32,565 nucleotides of DNA from an uncultured Brachyspira sp. (GTDB taxonomy: Bacteria > Spirochaetota > Brachyspiria > Brachyspirales > Brachyspiraceae). The notes beneath the pieces are model-generated. The model ran no database searches and was not told the origin of the DNA. It saw only the letters and a program-made list of their open reading frames with translations. How positions within the stretch are numbered: the stretch's first letter is position 1; the number at the start of each line of letters is the position of its first letter. A program made the translations under genes and the position numbers. The stretch covers positions 1 through 32,565 of the forward strand of contig CALXXQ010000195.1 of the NCBI GenBank assembly GCA_944392715.1, written 5' to 3'. Positions 16,275-24,196 of this stretch are shown one piece after another.

Positions 16275-17630
16275 TTATTTTCCCCAAGAATCTGGGTTTT
16301 TATTCCATTCTAATGCTTTTGATAATTCTTCTTCTGTTATATACTTTTTATCTTTTGCTATTTCCATAAGAGATGAGAAATTTGAAAGAGATGAAAATTT
16401 AATTCCTGCTTCTTCAAAGTTTTTATAAGCTTTTTCAAATTCATAAGTGAATATTGATATAATTTCAAGTCCTATAGCTCCTTCATTTACAGCAGCCTCA
16501 AAAGCTTTTATAGAACTTCCCCCAGTAGAAATTAAATCCTCTATTAATATTAATTTTTTGCCGCTGCATTCAGCACCTTCTATCTGCTTACCTCTTCCAT
16601 GTTCTTTTTTTTCGGATCTTATATAGCATAATGGCTTATTAAGTTCATAAGCTATAAAAGAAGCCCAAGGTATACCAGCTGTTGCGGTACCAGCTACTAC
16701 ATCAAAGTCTTTATCCTTTAATATACTCACAAAAGCATCTACTATAATTTTTCTAGCATTAGGAAAGCCTATTACATATCTATTATCGCAGTATATAGGA
16801 CTTTTTATACCCGATACAAATGTGAAAGGTTCTTTTACATTAACTTTTACAGCCTGAGTTTCAAGTAATGATTCAGCTATTAATCTAGCTTTTAATTTTT
16901 TATTATTTGATATTCCTTCAGCAATTTCTTCTACAATCATTTTACATGCTTTTACTCTATCTTCGCTTCTTGTAATAGGTCTTCCAACAACAAGATAATC
17001 GCATCCATTTTCAATAGCTTCTTTAGGGGTCATTATTCTCTCTTGATCATCAACACTAGCCCATTTAGGTCTTACCCCAGGGCATACTGTTCTAAAGTTT
17101 TCCCCGCATTCTTTTTTTATGATATTAGCCTCTCTAGGAGAACATACTACTCCGTCAAGTCCTGCCTCTTTTCCAAGTTTTGCCCAATTAACTGCCAAAT
17201 CTGTTAATGCTAAATTGGAATTAAACATATTTTTAACATCATTTTCTGAAAGACTAGTTAGTATTGTTACGCCTATTATAAGATTATCTTTATTTAATTT
17301 CTTTATTTCTTCAACGGTTTTTTCCATCATTTTTTTTCCGCCGCTTGTATGTACATTAAACATAAATATATTCTGTTTAGCAGCAAAAAGAGAAGCCATA
17401 GCAGTAGTATTAGGTATATCATGAAATTTTAAATCAAGAAATACTTTTTTATTTTTACTAGCCAAATATTCTATTATTTCGCCTTTTGTGTATAAAAAAA
17501 GTTCAAGTCCGACTTTATAAAATACAGCTTCATCTCCTAATTCATCTATAAGCTTTGTAGCTTCCCCCATAGAATTAAAATCTAATGCTATAATTAGTCT
17601 TTCCTTTGGATTATCAGTTAATTTTATCAT
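16275..17630 (-). CDS. pyrFE: Bifunctional OMP decarboxylase / orotate phosphoribosyltransferase
   Basis: Carries out the last two steps of UMP synthesis in one 451-residue chain. Residues 1-240 are the OMP decarboxylase barrel, with the catalytic array DLKFHD (Asp66, Lys68, Asp71) and the C-terminal phosphate-binding VGRPIT. Residues about 245-451 are orotate phosphoribosyltransferase, with ATAGIPWAS, the Arg/Lys loop RSEKKEHGRG and the PRPP motif LIEDLISTGGSS. The order is reversed relative to animal UMP synthase (OPRT first). Each half has roughly full length and an intact active site. AAGGA lies nine bases before the ATG. It is the last gene of pyrK-pyrD-pyrFE and ends beside a convergent terminator. 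Confidence 0.93.
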   Translation of the reverse strand: MIKLTDNPKERLIIALDFNSMGEATKLIDELGDEAVFYKVGLELFLYTKGEIIEYLASKNKKVFLDLKFHDIPNTTAMASLFAAKQNIFMFNVHTSGGKKMMEKTVEEIKKLNKDNLIIGVTILTSLSENDVKNMFNSNLALTDLAVNWAKLGKEAGLDGVVCSPREANIIKKECGENFRTVCPGVRPKWASVDDQERIMTPKEAIENGCDYLVVGRPITRSEDRVKACKMIVEEIAEGISNNKKLKARLIAESLLETQAVKVNVKEPFTFVSGIKSPIYCDNRYVIGFPNARKIIVDAFVSILKDKDFDVVAGTATAGIPWASFIAYELNKPLCYIRSEKKEHGRGKQIEGAECSGKKLILIEDLISTGGSSIKAFEAAVNEGAIGLEIISIFTYEFEKAYKNFEEAGIKFSSLSNFSSLMEIAKDKKYITEEELSKALEWNKNPDSWGK

Positions 17631-17683
17631 AAGATTTGTCCTTTTATAATTATGTATCCTAATTTTTTACTTATATAAAAATA

Positions 17684-18595
17684 TTATAAATGCGCTGAGC
17701 CTATTAACTCTTTTATATTATCTATTTTATTCTCTTTAAGATAATTATCAATTCCATTAATAACTTCAATAGGGAGTATAGGATTAGAGAATATTCCAGC
17801 TCCTATAGAAACCAAAGAAGCTCCAGCCATTATAAATTCCAAAGCATCATTATAATTGCTTATTCCTCCCATACCTACAATAGGAATTTTTACAGCCTTA
17901 TATACTTGATAAACCATTCTAACCGCAATAGGTCTTATACAAGCCCCAGATAAACCTCCAAATATATTTCCAAGTAATGGTTTTCTAGTTTTTGTGTCTA
18001 TTTTCATAGATAAAAATGTATTTACAAGAGATACGCTGTCGGCACCTGCATTTTCTACTGCATTTGCTATACTTGCAATATCAGTAACATTCGGAGAAAG
18101 CTTAACTATTAAAGGCTTTTTAGTAAGAACTTTTTTTACAGCTTTTGTAGTAGATTCAGCACTTTCACAGCTTGCACCAAATGCCATTCCTCCATTTTTC
18201 ACATTAGGGCATGATATATTAAGCTCTATAAAATCGACTCTATCTATTTCATTTGCAATTTCAGCTACTTTAATATATTCATCTATAGTAGCCCCATTTA
18301 TATTCAATATTATAGGTGCAGAGTACTTTATATCTTTTACTATATTATTTTTAAAATATTCTATTCCAGGATTTTCAAGCCCTATACAATTTATCATACC
18401 TGATGGAGTTTCTGCTATACGAGTTCCTTTATTTCCTTCTTTTTTATTTAATGTTATTCCTTTTAAATTAACTGCTCCAAGTTCATTTACATCAAAATAA
18501 TTACTATATTCTTCACCAAATCCGAAGCAGCCTGAAGATGTTATAACATTATTTTTTAATTCTTTACCTAGAAAATTTATATTTAATCTGCTCAT
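17684..18595 (-). CDS. pyrD: Dihydroorotate dehydrogenase, class 1B catalytic subunit
   Basis: Oxidises dihydroorotate to orotate with FMN; the class 1B enzyme pairs with PyrK and uses NAD+. The fold markers are all present: SSGCFGFG near the N-terminus, the catalytic-loop cysteine in ELNISCPN (about residue 130), Lys in IVKLSPNV, and the FMN phosphate-binding GMGGISN and GAGIFSNP near the end. An upstream in-frame ATG (18607) would add four residues, but the ATG at 18595 gives the family N-terminus MSRLNINFLG and has GGAT six bases before it. It starts shortly after the pyrK stop, supporting joint translation of the two subunits. Confidence 0.94.
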   Translation of the reverse strand: MSRLNINFLGKELKNNVITSSGCFGFGEEYSNYFDVNELGAVNLKGITLNKKEGNKGTRIAETPSGMINCIGLENPGIEYFKNNIVKDIKYSAPIILNINGATIDEYIKVAEIANEIDRVDFIELNISCPNVKNGGMAFGASCESAESTTKAVKKVLTKKPLIVKLSPNVTDIASIANAVENAGADSVSLVNTFLSMKIDTKTRKPLLGNIFGGLSGACIRPIAVRMVYQVYKAVKIPIVGMGGISNYNDALEFIMAGASLVSIGAGIFSNPILPIEVINGIDNYLKENKIDNIKELIGSAHL

Positions 18596-18613
18596 AATAT
18601 TATCCATTATAAA

Positions 18614-19387
18614 TTATATATTTAATATTTTAGAATCAAATACAGGGCCGTCATGACAAACTTTTTTAAGTATATATCCAGATTTTTCATCTTTTATTTC
18701 TACATTGCATCCCAAACATGCATTAACTCCGCAAGCCATTCTCTCTTCAAGTGAAGCATAACAAAGTATATTATTTTCTTGAGCCACTTTTATTAAAGCA
18801 TTCATCATAACAGTAGGTCCGCATGTATATATAATATCAAAACTTTTTTCTTTTAATAATTCTTTAGTTTTATCAACAGTATTTCCTTTATCTCCGACAG
18901 AACCGTCATCTGTAGTAATGTATAAATCAATATTGCTTGTATCAAATCTTCTTATTATTTTTATAGCAGTTTCATTTGCACCGCCTATTATCAGAGCAAT
19001 TGAATTATTTGAATCACTTTCATATAATTTTTCTATTAATAGTTTAATAGGAGCTATTCCCATTCCTCCAGCTACTATTAATATTTTTTTGTTTTTAATA
19101 TCTGTAGTAAATCCATTTCCTAATGGACCTTGAATATTAAGAACATCATTTTCTTTTAATTTTGATAAATATTTAGTGCCTTCTCCTTTTACTTGATAAT
19201 AGAATTCTAAAATATCATTATCGATATAATGCAAGCTTATAGGACGTCTTAAAAAAGTATTGCTTTTAAGCATAAAGAATTGTCCTGCTTTTGATTGTTT
19301 ATAGCTTTTTTCTGACTTTACTCTAAGTAAATATTTATCATCTGATATTTGTATATTATTGATTATGATGCCGTCTTCTAAAAACAT
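18614..19387 (-). CDS. pyrK: Dihydroorotate dehydrogenase electron-transfer subunit
   Basis: FAD and [2Fe-2S] subunit that moves electrons from PyrD to NAD+. The 257 residues follow the ferredoxin-reductase-like layout: FAD-binding LRRPISLH, GEGTKYLS and GPLGNG (about 50-95), NAD-binding IVAGGMGIAPI (about 105), CGPTVMMNA, then the C-terminal cluster cysteines in ACGVNACLGC and KVCHDGPVF. All four ligand cysteines are present. AAGG lies eight bases before the ATG. It heads the pyrimidine operon, and the region in front of it holds a terminator-like hairpin and a U-rich mini-ORF (see findings). Confidence 0.94.
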   Translation of the reverse strand: MFLEDGIIINNIQISDDKYLLRVKSEKSYKQSKAGQFFMLKSNTFLRRPISLHYIDNDILEFYYQVKGEGTKYLSKLKENDVLNIQGPLGNGFTTDIKNKKILIVAGGMGIAPIKLLIEKLYESDSNNSIALIIGGANETAIKIIRRFDTSNIDLYITTDDGSVGDKGNTVDKTKELLKEKSFDIIYTCGPTVMMNALIKVAQENNILCYASLEERMACGVNACLGCNVEIKDEKSGYILKKVCHDGPVFDSKILNI

Positions 19388-19411
19388 TATTTAAACCTTT
19401 ATATTTTTATA

Positions 19412-19462
19412 AAATAAAAAAAAGAATACCATATCTCTTTTTTGAAGAGAACAGTATTCTTT
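19412..19462 (-). terminator. Terminator or attenuator hairpin in front of pyrK
   Basis: Outer stem AAAGAATAC (19421-19429) with GTATTCTTT (19454-19462), and an inner stem TCTCTT/AAGAGA. On the minus strand it is followed by a run of eight T residues. It can end transcripts of the polyferredoxin gene, or, if a promoter lies between the two genes, act as a pyr-operon attenuator. Confidence 0.8.
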
Positions 19463-19468
19463 GAATTA

Positions 19469-19498
19469 TCAATTAAAAAAAATAAATATATGTCTCAT
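19469..19498 (-). other. Possible leader peptide ORF upstream of pyrK
   Basis: ATG at 19498-19496 opens a nine-codon frame, M-R-H-I-F-I-F-F-N, ending in TGA seven bases before the hairpin. AAGG stands four bases before the ATG. Most codons are U-only or U-rich, giving a near-continuous U-tract in RNA. Short ORFs arise by chance, so this is a hypothesis tied to its position. Confidence 0.3.
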
Positions 19499-19506
19499 GG
19501 AACCTT

Positions 19507-19534
19507 AATATATCATATATTTATAAAAATTCAA
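19507..19534 (-). promoter_or_regulatory. Candidate promoter for the pyr operon
   Basis: TTGAAT (19534-19529), a 16-base spacer and TATATT (19512-19507) read toward pyrK. If used, transcription would begin near the leader ATG at 19498, leaving little or no ribosome-binding site for it. Confidence 0.35.
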
Positions 19535-19550
19535 GTATATATAAAAATTA

Positions 19551-20363
19551 TTAAATTATATTTCCATCTATTGAAATAGTATATTCTTTTATTATTATAT
19601 TTTTATTAGCTATTTCAAGAGCCTTTTGCACTATCATCTCAACTCCGCCGCAGCATGGCACTTCCATTCTTACTATTGATATAGAATTAATATTTTTATT
19701 TGTAAATATATTAACCAGCTTATCTATATAGCTGTCTATATCAGTATCCAATTTAGGACAGAACATTAAAAGTGTTTTATTTTTTAAAAATCTTGAATGA
19801 AAATTAGGATAAGAAAAAGGAACACAATCAGCAGCTACAAGCAAATCAGTATTATCAAAATAATTAGCATTAGGATTTACTAATTTTAATTGTATAGGCC
19901 AATTTCTTAATTCTGAAGTCATTTGTATATTACTATTATTTTCAGCTCTTACTTGATTTCTCATATCCTTTTGCATACTTCCAGGACATCCGCAAGCTTT
20001 ATTTTCTTCCATATTAGGTACCTCCATATTATTATCTTTTAAATATTTTACAGCTTCATTAAAAAGCTTATCTTCTCCATGATCTTTTAAATGTTTAAGA
20101 TGCGCCTTTATAACATTTATACCGCCTTTTACAATATTTACCATTACTTTACTTTCATTGTATTCTTCAGCTTCTCTCTCTTCTATTTCCATAGCATTTT
20201 CAGGGCATGCCTTTATACAAGCTCCAAGCCCATCGCAAAATAAATCGCTTATTAGTCTTGCCTTTCCGTCTATTATTTGTAATGCTCCCTCAGGGCAATC
20301 AGGTATGCATACACCGCATCCTGTACATTTATCTTCATCTATCTTTATTATTCTTCTTTTCAT
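19551..20363 (-). CDS. 4Fe-4S dicluster ferredoxin-like protein of unknown function
   Basis: A 270-residue iron-sulfur protein of a conserved family in anaerobes. The N-terminus carries two [4Fe-4S] ferredoxin motifs: CTGCGVCIPDCPEG (about 13-26) and a modified CDGLGACIKACP (about 43-54) in which the second Cys position is a Leu or Gly. A linker contains CGCPG, followed by the conserved ELRNWPIQLKLVNPNA segment and LLVAADCVPFSYPNFH. A late PCCGGVE motif adds two cysteines that could bind a further cofactor. Likely an electron carrier or oxidoreductase component in the cytoplasm; no partner is adjacent. AAGGA precedes the ATG. It is divergent from the bat operon and ends at the hairpin before pyrK. 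Confidence 0.75.
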   Translation of the reverse strand: MKRRIIKIDEDKCTGCGVCIPDCPEGALQIIDGKARLISDLFCDGLGACIKACPENAMEIEEREAEEYNESKVMVNIVKGGINVIKAHLKHLKDHGEDKLFNEAVKYLKDNNMEVPNMEENKACGCPGSMQKDMRNQVRAENNSNIQMTSELRNWPIQLKLVNPNANYFDNTDLLVAADCVPFSYPNFHSRFLKNKTLLMFCPKLDTDIDSYIDKLVNIFTNKNINSISIVRMEVPCCGGVEMIVQKALEIANKNIIIKEYTISIDGNII

Positions 20364-20496
20364 TACAATATCCTTAAATATTATTTATATTTTTAGAATA
20401 CTACATATATGCTTGAAAATCTATTGCTATGGCAACAATATATATTTTTTTAATTTATTTAATGTAGAATGGTTTTATATTAAAATATTTTATATA

Positions 20497-20524
20497 TTGA
20501 TATTATACTAAATATAGGTATAAT
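20497..20524 (+). promoter_or_regulatory. Promoter of the bat operon
   Basis: TTGATA (20497-20502), 16-base spacer, TATAAT (20519-20524) with GG directly before the -10. It lies 33 bases ahead of the first bat start codon and is one of the best promoter matches in the window. Confidence 0.65.
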
Positions 20525-20557
20525 ATATAAAATGTATTTTATATAAACGGAAATATT

Positions 20558-21601
20558 ATGATTTTTGGCGATTTTAAATTTATTATTTTTTCAATATTTA
20601 TTCCTCTTTTGATAATTTTATTTATTATCTCAAGGAGAAAAGTGCATAAAGTATTATCAATATTTACTAAAAATTTAAATTTTTTAAATGATAAAAATTA
20701 TAAAAGAATATCAAATTTAAGGGTATTTTCTATTATCTTTATGATACTTGCAGCAGCTAGTTTTGTATTTGCATTGATGCAGCCTAAATGGGGTATAATA
20801 GAACAAAAGATTAAAACAGATAATTATATGATAACTATAGCATTAGATTTATCAAGATCAATGGATGCTGATGATATATGGCCTTCAAGATTAGAGAGAG
20901 CAAAATTAGAAATAGAAAAATTTATAAAAAACACCGATAATTTATCTGTGGCGTTAGTAGGTTTTGCAGGAACTAGTTTTATAGCTTCGCCATTTACTCA
21001 GGATATGGAAACATTTACTTATATACTAGATAATTTGAATACTAAATCAGTGACTTTGCAAGGCACTAGAATAGCTGATGCATTAGTTACTGCTAAAAAT
21101 ACTTTTAATATTAATGCTGTAAGCAAGAAGTCTATAATTCTTATAACAGACGGAGAAGATCATGGAGGATATTTTGATGAGATTCTAAAAGAATTAAATG
21201 ACATGAATATTACAGTATATACTGTAGGTATAGGAACTACTCAAGGAACTAGTATAAGTACGGATTTAGGTGTGAGAGAAAAAACTGTTATTTCAAAGAG
21301 AGATGATAATACATTAAAATTAATAGCAGATTCAACTCATGGAAAAAACTATATTTCAGAAAATGTTTCGCTTGAAAATATATTTAATGATATGAAGCAG
21401 GATATGGATAGTGTTTCTTCTGTGAAAAATAATAGAAGCTATAAAGAAAGATTTCAAATATTTTTGGCTATTTCTGCTGGTTTAATATTTTTAGCAAGTA
21501 TATTTAATATATTAACTCAAATAAAAATAAGAGAGACTATTAAAGAGAAAATAATAAAAGAAAAAATAATGAATAGAAAATCTGAAGTTAGGAATTATTA
21601 A
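20558..21601 (+). CDS. batB: BatB-like von Willebrand factor A membrane protein
   Basis: Membrane-anchored vWA protein of the Bat (aerotolerance-related) system of spirochaetes and Bacteroidetes. The 347 residues comprise two N-terminal membrane segments (about 7-25 and 55-74), a periplasmic-facing vWA domain (about 90-285) and a C-terminal membrane helix (about 307-325). The metal-ion-dependent adhesion site is intact: DLSRS (Asp97, Ser99, Ser101), a Thr in LQGTRIAD and ITDGEDHG. The protein has the terminal helix typical of BatA/BatB. Only one vWA gene is present here, whereas many bat operons carry both batA and batB. A good promoter precedes it, and batC starts two bases after its stop. 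Confidence 0.85.
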   Translation: MIFGDFKFIIFSIFIPLLIILFIISRRKVHKVLSIFTKNLNFLNDKNYKRISNLRVFSIIFMILAAASFVFALMQPKWGIIEQKIKTDNYMITIALDLSRSMDADDIWPSRLERAKLEIEKFIKNTDNLSVALVGFAGTSFIASPFTQDMETFTYILDNLNTKSVTLQGTRIADALVTAKNTFNINAVSKKSIILITDGEDHGGYFDEILKELNDMNITVYTVGIGTTQGTSISTDLGVREKTVISKRDDNTLKLIADSTHGKNYISENVSLENIFNDMKQDMDSVSSVKNNRSYKERFQIFLAISAGLIFLASIFNILTQIKIRETIKEKIIKEKIMNRKSEVRNY

Positions 21602-21602
21602 A

Positions 21603-22484
21603 ATGAAAAAATACAGTTTATTAATTATAATATTTTTATTAAGCTTTATTTCCAATATATATGCTTTTTCATTCAATGAATTTACAGCAAAATTAGATGT
21701 TGATAGAGCAAACAGACTTATAAGAAAAGGTGATTATGACGGGGCTATAAGTTTGTACGAGAAAGCTTTAAGTAAAGTTCCTAATTCCCCTGAAATATTT
21801 TATAATATGGGCACTACTATGTCTTCTGTAGGAGATATGAGAAATGCTATGCAGCTATTTGATATGGCTAAAAAAAGCTTTACAGAAAAAACAAGTAAGG
21901 AAATGAAAAGTGCGGTGCATTATAATTCTGGGATAACTAAAATTGAGGCTGAGGATTATCAAGGTGCTATTGATGAATTAGTTGAGTCTTTAGTTAATAC
22001 TCCTAATGATGAAAATGCTAAAAAAGCATTAGAATATGCACAGAAAAAATTAGAAGAACAGAATCAAAATAATAATACAGGTCCTAGCAGTCAGCAAAAT
22101 CAAGATCAGAATCAAGACGGAAAAAGTGATAATAATAATAATGGTTCTGGAAATAATGATGAAAATAATCAAAATGATAATAATAATCAGAATAATAATA
22201 ACGGCGAAGATAATCAGAACAATCAAAATAATGATAATCAAGATAATCAGAATAATCAAAATAATAATGATGGAAATAATGATAATCAGGATAATCAAAA
22301 TAATGATGGAAACAATGATAATCAGAATAATCAAAACAATAATGGCGGAGATAATAATCAAAATGACAATCAGGACAGTAAATCAGATATAGATAGATTA
22401 TTAGAGTCTTTAAGACAAATGAGAAAAGATAAGGATAATGGAGATCAGTATTACGGCGGAGGAAGAATTGATAAAGATTGGTAA
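21603..22484 (+). CDS. batC: BatC-like TPR protein with Asn/Gln/Asp-rich tail
   Basis: Secreted TPR protein of the Bat operon. The 293 residues start with a signal peptide (about 1-21, ending NIYA) and two to three TPR units (about 30-140: RANRLIRKGDYDGAISLYEKAL, PNSPEIFYNMGTTMSSVG and DYQGAIDELVESL). Residues about 150-262 are a low-complexity tract almost wholly of Asn, Gln, Asp and Gly, containing a 36-base tandem duplication. A short conserved-looking tail (DIDRLLESLRQMRKDK, GGGRIDKDW) follows and resembles the C-terminal segment of other BatC proteins. AGGA precedes the ATG, which is two bases after the batB stop. Its end overlaps the start of batD. Confidence 0.8.
   Translation: MKKYSLLIIIFLLSFISNIYAFSFNEFTAKLDVDRANRLIRKGDYDGAISLYEKALSKVPNSPEIFYNMGTTMSSVGDMRNAMQLFDMAKKSFTEKTSKEMKSAVHYNSGITKIEAEDYQGAIDELVESLVNTPNDENAKKALEYAQKKLEEQNQNNNTGPSSQQNQDQNQDGKSDNNNNGSGNNDENNQNDNNNQNNNNGEDNQNNQNNDNQDNQNNQNNNDGNNDNQDNQNNDGNNDNQNNQNNNGGDNNQNDNQDSKSDIDRLLESLRQMRKDKDNGDQYYGGGRIDKDW
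22263..22334 (+). repeat. 36-bp tandem duplication within the batC low-complexity tract
   Basis: Two adjacent 36-base units (22263-22298 and 22299-22334) differ at two positions and encode NNDGNNDNQDNQ and NNDGNNDNQNNQ. They sit in a longer in-frame tract (about 22065-22380) built of AAT, GAT, CAA and CAG codons. Unit length is a multiple of three, so copy-number change would keep the frame. Confidence 0.85.
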
Positions 22485-24174
22485 TATATGTATAAATAAA
22501 TATATATTGGCAGTATTTTTTATTGCTTGTTCATCTTTATTTGCTCAAACCAGCATCAATGCTAAAATATCTGATACTAAAGTTGGTGTAGGGGAAGTAT
22601 TTACCGTTTCTGTTACTATAGATAATAGTTCTGGAAGGGTTTTAATAGATAATATGTCAGGTCTTACACTCAGAGGTACTTCTCAATCTATAAATATGAT
22701 GTATTCTTCTGGAACTTTTAAATCTATTAAAACATATAATTTTACTTATGTAGCTAATGCAGAAGGAAAATATGTGTTTGATAATATAACTGTTAAAATA
22801 AATAATAGAACATATATATCTAATCCTGTAGAAATAGAAGTTGTGAGTGCTCCTACTAGAAATGATGACTCATATACCCCAAGCGGAAACAGATTTGATG
22901 ATTTTATGAATTATGCAGATGATATATATGTTGATAATAATATAAGCAAAAAAGAAGTATATTTATATGAACCAATATATATAGTACAAAAAGCATATTC
23001 TCATATACCTGTTTCAGTGCTTGGATTTTCTAAAATACCTGACAGAACTGATTTTATTTCATATACTGATTCTTCAGGATATAATGCTTTTACTGAAATA
23101 ATAGATGGAAAAAGGGTGAGTTCTATACCATTAAAAAGAGAGGTTCTTTATCCTGTAAAAGTTGGTGAAAAGGATATATTAACTACTCCTTTTGTATTTG
23201 AGAAAGATGGAATGTTTTATGACAGAGTGCAGTATGGGGAGGAGACTTTTTCTATAAAAGTGCTTCCACTTCCAGATAAAAAGGGTTTTGAAAATTTTTC
23301 AGGAGGAGTTGGTAATTTTGTTTTTAGCACAAAAGTTAATAAAACAAATATTGCAGTTGGAGAAGAACTTTTAATAACAATGGAAGTTTCTGGAGAGGGA
23401 AATACTTCTATAATAAATATGCCTAAAATTAATGATGATATTACAAATTATTTTTCTGTGTATCAGCCAAAGATATATGAAACTAATTGGTTTGATGATA
23501 ATAAAATGATTGGAAGAAAAGTTAAGGAGTATGTTTTAGTTGCCAAAAATGAAGGAAGCTCTGTAATTTCAAATGTAGATTTTTGTTATTTTTCTCCTAA
23601 TGATAAAACATATACAAATTTGCATTCTGCTCCTATTAGCCTTACAGTATCTGGAACTAAAATTAATGATAATTCATTTGTTAATAATAATGGTGAAGAA
23701 ATAAATACAATAGCTATAAGAAATAGTTTTCTAAAGGAAGATAAGAATTTTAAAGTTATTAGCATTAATATAATCTATTTTTATATACTTGCATTGATTA
23801 TTGTATGTATATTAATTTATAATTCTAAAAAAATTAATAATATAAAATTATCATTTGCAAAAAATAATGATAAAAATATTAATACTGATAATATTTTAGA
23901 GTATTATAATAGCGGCAATAGAAAAGAATATTGTAAGTCTATTGAAAATTTATTATTAACAACTTTAAAAAATAAATTTAATGTACAAGATGATAATATT
24001 TTATATGAAAAGTTAAATGATTATTTGGAATTTGAAAAAGCTAAAGAAATAAAGAATATAATTGATAAATGCAAATTTGAATTATATTCTGGAAAATCAT
24101 CTGACAATGAAGATTATCATACTAGGTCTATAGAGTTGGTGAAATATATAAAAGAATTAAAAATAAAAAAATAG
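22468..24174 (+). CDS. batD: BatD-like protein
   Basis: Large exported protein of the Bat system, thought to act in the envelope with the vWA and TPR partners. The frame is open from an ATG at 22438, but I prefer the TTG at 22468: it has GGAGG five bases upstream and gives a clean signal peptide (IKIGNICINKYILAVFF to SLFAQ), while the longer form would begin with an acidic stretch. Either way it overlaps batC. After the signal come Ig-like beta domains (opening AKISDTKVGVGEVFTVSVTI) typical of the family, a membrane helix (about 23770-23820), and a cytoplasmic helical tail. Its function is not biochemically known. Confidence 0.82.
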   Translation: MIKIGNICINKYILAVFFIACSSLFAQTSINAKISDTKVGVGEVFTVSVTIDNSSGRVLIDNMSGLTLRGTSQSINMMYSSGTFKSIKTYNFTYVANAEGKYVFDNITVKINNRTYISNPVEIEVVSAPTRNDDSYTPSGNRFDDFMNYADDIYVDNNISKKEVYLYEPIYIVQKAYSHIPVSVLGFSKIPDRTDFISYTDSSGYNAFTEIIDGKRVSSIPLKREVLYPVKVGEKDILTTPFVFEKDGMFYDRVQYGEETFSIKVLPLPDKKGFENFSGGVGNFVFSTKVNKTNIAVGEELLITMEVSGEGNTSIINMPKINDDITNYFSVYQPKIYETNWFDDNKMIGRKVKEYVLVAKNEGSSVISNVDFCYFSPNDKTYTNLHSAPISLTVSGTKINDNSFVNNNGEEINTIAIRNSFLKEDKNFKVISINIIYFYILALIIVCILIYNSKKINNIKLSFAKNNDKNINTDNILEYYNSGNRKEYCKSIENLLLTTLKNKFNVQDDNILYEKLNDYLEFEKAKEIKNIIDKCKFELYSGKSSDNEDYHTRSIELVKYIKELKIKK

Positions 24175-24196
24175 ATTAGCAGGTTAATATATTATC

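Noticed and set aside
17994..18500. Plus-strand open frame of 168 codons inside pyrD
   Set aside because: Antisense to a clearly recognisable dihydroorotate dehydrogenase, with no ribosome-binding site and no recognisable domain.
20420..20445. Short inverted repeat TTGC-TATG-GCAA between the ferredoxin-like gene and batB
   Set aside because: Only four paired bases; too short to support an operator call.
22050..22392. Ile-rich open frames on both strands across the batC repeat tract
   Set aside because: They are out-of-frame or antisense readings of AAT/GAT/CAA-rich codons; poly-Ile translations without start signals are artefacts of the repeat.
22438..22467. ATG at 22438 as the batD start
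   Set aside because: It would put an acidic ten-residue extension before the signal peptide and has AAGGA only two bases away; the TTG at 22468 has a better-placed GGAGG.
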